The notes under the pieces were generated by a model. That model searched no databases and was not told where the DNA came from. It saw only the letters and a program-made list of their open reading frames with translations. Positions 61,813 to 64,000 of a DNA stretch of 64,000 bases are shown piece after piece (position 1 is the stretch's first letter; each line of letters starts with the position of its first letter). The position numbers were made by a program, and so were the translations under genes. The DNA lies in NCBI GenBank assembly GCA_964482235.1, contig CAYZWU010000004.1, positions 136,649-200,648 of the forward strand. The letters run 5' to 3'. Source of the DNA: CAYZWU01 sp964482235 (GTDB lineage Bacteria; Planctomycetota; B15-G4; CAYZWU01).

Positions 61813-62640
61813 TCAACGGGCTCCGGACAAGGCAGCCTGATCGACGAGCCTGAGACTCTCCGTGAACTCCACGCGATCGCGCTCCACGATTGTACCCACG
61901 ACGATCCTGTCCTCCAGCTCCTCCTCGCTTTTTCCGGCCGCCTTGTCCACACGGATCGATTTCTCCTTGAAGTGTTCCATGAAAGCCAGCCCGTCGCGAA
62001 GCCCCACGCGGCGGCCGTAGCTGACAGGGCATTGGGAGATGATCTCGATGAAGCAGAATCCTTTTCTCGAGAGAGCCGACTTTATCGCGTGTTTCAGCTG
62101 GAATCCATGAAAAGTGGTCCACCTCGCCACGAAGGAGGCGCCTGCCGTCGCCACCAGCTCGGCGATCTTCAGGGGATACTCCGGATTGCAGTACGGCGTG
62201 GTGGTCGTGCGCACTCCCACCGGCGTGGTGGGAGAGACCTGCCCACCGGTCATGCCGTAGATGTAATTGTTCACGAGAAGGACGGAGAGGCCCACGTTTC
62301 GCCGTGCCGCGTGCAGGAGGTGGTTGCCGCCGATCGCGGCGAGGTCGCCGTCGCCGGCGATGACCACGACCCGACGATCGGGACGGATCACCTTGATCCC
62401 CGTGGCAAAAGCCACCGTTCGGCCGTGGGTGGTGTGCAGCGTATCGGCCTTGAGATAGGGACTGGGAATCCAGGACGAGCAGCCGATACCGGAGACGGCG
62501 ATGATCTCCTTCGGATCGATGGCGAGCTCGTCGACGGCGCGGACGAAAGCGTTCAGGACCTGCCCGCAGCCGCAGCCGGAGCAGTGCGTTGTAGGCAGGA
62601 GCTCCTCGCGCAGGTATTTGATCAGCCTGTGTTTCTTCAT
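61813..62640 (-). CDS. korB: 2-oxoacid:ferredoxin oxidoreductase, beta (TPP-binding) subunit
   Basis: A 275-residue subunit with the cluster cysteines CSGCGCGQ near the N-terminus and IGCSSW, the TPP motif GDGDLAAIGGNH and VNNYIYGMTGGQ. The ATG at 62640 overlaps the alpha-subunit stop by 4 bases, so alpha and beta are translationally coupled. The short form without a ferredoxin domain is typical of KorB. The likely substrate is 2-oxoglutarate, but pyruvate or branched-chain oxo acids cannot be excluded. Confidence 0.93.
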   Translation of the reverse strand: MKKHRLIKYLREELLPTTHCSGCGCGQVLNAFVRAVDELAIDPKEIIAVSGIGCSSWIPSPYLKADTLHTTHGRTVAFATGIKVIRPDRRVVVIAGDGDLAAIGGNHLLHAARRNVGLSVLLVNNYIYGMTGGQVSPTTPVGVRTTTTPYCNPEYPLKIAELVATAGASFVARWTTFHGFQLKHAIKSALSRKGFCFIEIISQCPVSYGRRVGLRDGLAFMEHFKEKSIRVDKAAGKSEEELEDRIVVGTIVERDRVEFTESLRLVDQAALSGAR

Positions 62641-63803
62641 GACCCGTCGACCTCCATCGAAAGGACATCGAGAATCTCGTCCACGGTATGGGGAACGCCG
62701 CCGATCTTCGAAGCGCGGATCACCGGAACGCTGACGAAGCGCTCCACTTCCCTGGCCAGCTGTCCCAGGTTCATCTCCGGCACCACGATCTTCCTCACCT
62801 GCCTGCCGATGAGGCGCATCCGCTCGTCGCAGAACGGCCAGATCGTCTGCATCCTGAAGTAGCCGATCCTCCATCCCCGGCTGCGAGCCGCGAGAACCGC
62901 TCCGAGGGCCGGGCGCGACGCGGCGCCGAAGCAGACGACGGCCAGCTCGGCATCGTCCATGAACCGCTCCTCGTAGCGGATGATGTTCTCCCTGTTGCGG
63001 TCGATCTTGGCGCAGAGCCTCCTGACCAGCGTGTCATGGACCTCCCGGGACTCGACGTCTCTCATGCCGTCGGGCCTGTGCGTCGAACCGGTGACATGGA
63101 TGAACTCCCCGTCGCCAAGATGGGTGATCGGATCGATCAGGCCCGGCTCGTCGGCATCGTCGTACCCGCCTCTCTCGAAGCGGAAGACAGCGTCCGGGTC
63201 GGGGAAGACGAGCTTTTCCCTCACGTGGCCGATTTCACCGTCCATGAGGAAGATAACGGGATGACGGTAGCGCTCGGCCAGGTTGAAGCAGTCGATGATC
63301 AGCTCGAAGCACTCCTGGACCGTGTTGGGAGCCAGGGCGATCATCTCGTGATCGCCGTGCGTCCCCCACCTGGCCTGGAGAATATCGCCCTGCGCCGGTT
63401 TGGTGGCCTGCCCCGTGGAAGGTCCGGAGCGCTGCACGTCGACGATCACGCAGGGGGTTTCGGTCATCACGGCGTAGCCGATATTCTCCTGCATGAGCGA
63501 GAAGCCGGGGCCGGACGTGGCGGTCATAGCCCTGGCCCCTGCGCGGGACGCGCCGATGACGGCGGCGATACTGGCGATCTCGTCCTCGAACTGGATGTAG
63601 TAACCGCCGACTCGGGGCAGCTCGCGGGACATGGTTTCCGCCACCTCGGACGCCGGGGTTATCGGGTAGCCGCCGAAAAAAGTGCACCCTGCGTAGAGAG
63701 CGCCGTACACCGCGGCATCATCGCCCTGCACGAAGCGGATCTCTCCGGAAAGCTCCTTCAAATATCGCCAGCCCCTGTCGCTCTCCACCGCTCGTCTCTT
63801 CAA
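62637..63803 (-). CDS. korA: 2-oxoacid:ferredoxin oxidoreductase, alpha subunit
   Basis: The large subunit (up to 388 residues) with the KorA opening block GDDAAVYGALYAGCTFFGGYPITPASEVAE, TSGPGFSLMQENIGYAV and a C-terminal transketolase-like domain ending RIGYFRMQTIWPFCDERMRLI. The start is uncertain: the frame opens at a TTG with no ribosome site, the family block begins about residue 24, and no ATG lies between. Another TTG or GTG inside may be used. No ferredoxin-like delta subunit gene precedes it within the window; the ferredoxin at 51 kb may serve. Confidence 0.9.
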   Translation of the reverse strand: MKRRAVESDRGWRYLKELSGEIRFVQGDDAAVYGALYAGCTFFGGYPITPASEVAETMSRELPRVGGYYIQFEDEIASIAAVIGASRAGARAMTATSGPGFSLMQENIGYAVMTETPCVIVDVQRSGPSTGQATKPAQGDILQARWGTHGDHEMIALAPNTVQECFELIIDCFNLAERYRHPVIFLMDGEIGHVREKLVFPDPDAVFRFERGGYDDADEPGLIDPITHLGDGEFIHVTGSTHRPDGMRDVESREVHDTLVRRLCAKIDRNRENIIRYEERFMDDAELAVVCFGAASRPALGAVLAARSRGWRIGYFRMQTIWPFCDERMRLIGRQVRKIVVPEMNLGQLAREVERFVSVPVIRASKIGGVPHTVDEILDVLSMEVDGS

Positions 63804-63860
63804 AAAGAACGTCGTCGTCTCTGCCCGGCCTCTTCATCATCGATCTCTCAGCGAGGAGTC

Positions 63861-63883
63861 TTCATTCATCGAGGATGAATGAA
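63861..63883. repeat. Perfect inverted repeat upstream of korA, candidate operator
   Basis: TTCATTCATC and GATGAATGAA are perfect complements around a 3-base centre, 58-80 bases upstream of the korA start. The AT-rich box TATTATAT lies just beyond it. The arm length and spacing fit a TetR-type operator; no regulator gene is visible in the window. Confidence 0.6.
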
Positions 63884-63973
63884 ACGTACGGACCGATATA
63901 ATATCTATCGAGACGAATCTCGGTCCTAACCGGGCAAATTCGGATTTTATTTTTCAATTCGCCAGGTCTAAAA

Positions 63974-64000
63974 CCTTCGCCTTTCAGGCGAAGAGCTTTA
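63974..64000 (-). terminator. Probable terminator of a gene beyond the right edge
   Basis: A 7-base stem, CTTCGCC with GGCGAAG, around a 5-base loop, is followed on the minus strand by GTTTTAG. It separates the korA promoter region from whatever lies to the right; the rest of 63804-63973 holds no gene that I can support. Confidence 0.45.

Noticed and set aside
1..64000. Mobile elements, CRISPR arrays, tRNA and rRNA genes
   Set aside because: No transposase or integrase coding sequence, no regularly spaced direct repeats and no recognisable RNA gene were seen by eye on either strand; a dedicated RNA search could still find a small RNA.

Overview
The window is a GC-rich bacterial chromosome segment from a Gram-negative organism, judging by many Sec signal peptides, several lipoprotein signals and a multihaem c-type cytochrome. 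I see no rRNA, tRNA, CRISPR array, transposase or phage gene, and no marker that fixes the phylum. Ferredoxin-linked oxidoreductases, an ATP-driven 2-hydroxyacyl-CoA dehydratase / benzoyl-CoA reductase type pair, a BamA-type ring hydrolase and a 12-haem cytochrome all point to an anaerobe that uses carboxylic, probably cyclic or aromatic, acids. The parallel-beta-helix secreted protein and the GspG-tailed secreted protein resemble those of uncultured environmental lineages, but that is only an impression.

Left third (1-18.4 kb), mixed functions: the end of an asparagine synthase, a stand-alone glucose-6-phosphate isomerase related to the Tal-Pgi fusion, a TVP38-like membrane protein, secreted proteins, an Xaa-Pro aminopeptidase, a 12-motif membrane-anchored cytochrome c, a BvgS-like hybrid sensor kinase, a YtrA-type GntR regulator with an ABC-2 exporter operon, a secreted M20 amidohydrolase and a secreted GDSL hydrolase.

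Centre (18.4-35.1 kb), the most interesting part: two divergent operons. Leftward: a BcrB/HgdB-like Fe-S subunit, its BadF-type ATPase activator, an ADP-forming acyl-CoA synthetase and a sodium:solute symporter (uptake, CoA activation and radical reduction or dehydration). Rightward: SDR, SCP2-type thiolase and DUF35 zinc-ribbon protein (the same trio as BbsC/D-BbsB-BbsA), a strong terminator, then bamA, hyuA-hyuB, an acyl-CoA dehydrogenase and a split B12-dependent mutase that keeps the carboxylate-binding Tyr and Arg of methylmalonyl-CoA mutase.

35-50 kb: a DMT transporter, a PqqB-like lipoprotein, a subtilisin, a beta-helix protein with an N-terminal frameshift, a compact beta-oxidation operon (acyl-CoA dehydrogenase, thiolase, 3-hydroxyacyl-CoA dehydrogenase, enoyl-CoA hydratase) ending in a MEMO-like lipoprotein, and two leftward genes for a TPR protein and a large secreted protein with a GspG-like tail.

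Right end (50-64 kb): a leftward array that looks like a second ring- or acid-degradation set. From its start it encodes a 2-oxoacid:ferredoxin oxidoreductase (korABC), a ketopantoate-reductase-like enzyme, a zinc alcohol dehydrogenase with features of 6-hydroxycyclohexenecarbonyl-CoA dehydrogenase and a crotonase. After a clear promoter come a three-subunit molybdenum hydroxylase, a class III CoA-transferase, an old-yellow-enzyme-type Fe-S flavoprotein, a ferredoxin and a small ATC-hydrolase-like protein. Reduced ferredoxin from KorABC could feed the BcrB-like and OYE-like reductases, as is known for Thauera, where a 2-oxoglutarate:ferredoxin oxidoreductase supplies benzoyl-CoA reductase. The true substrate cannot be read from the sequence.
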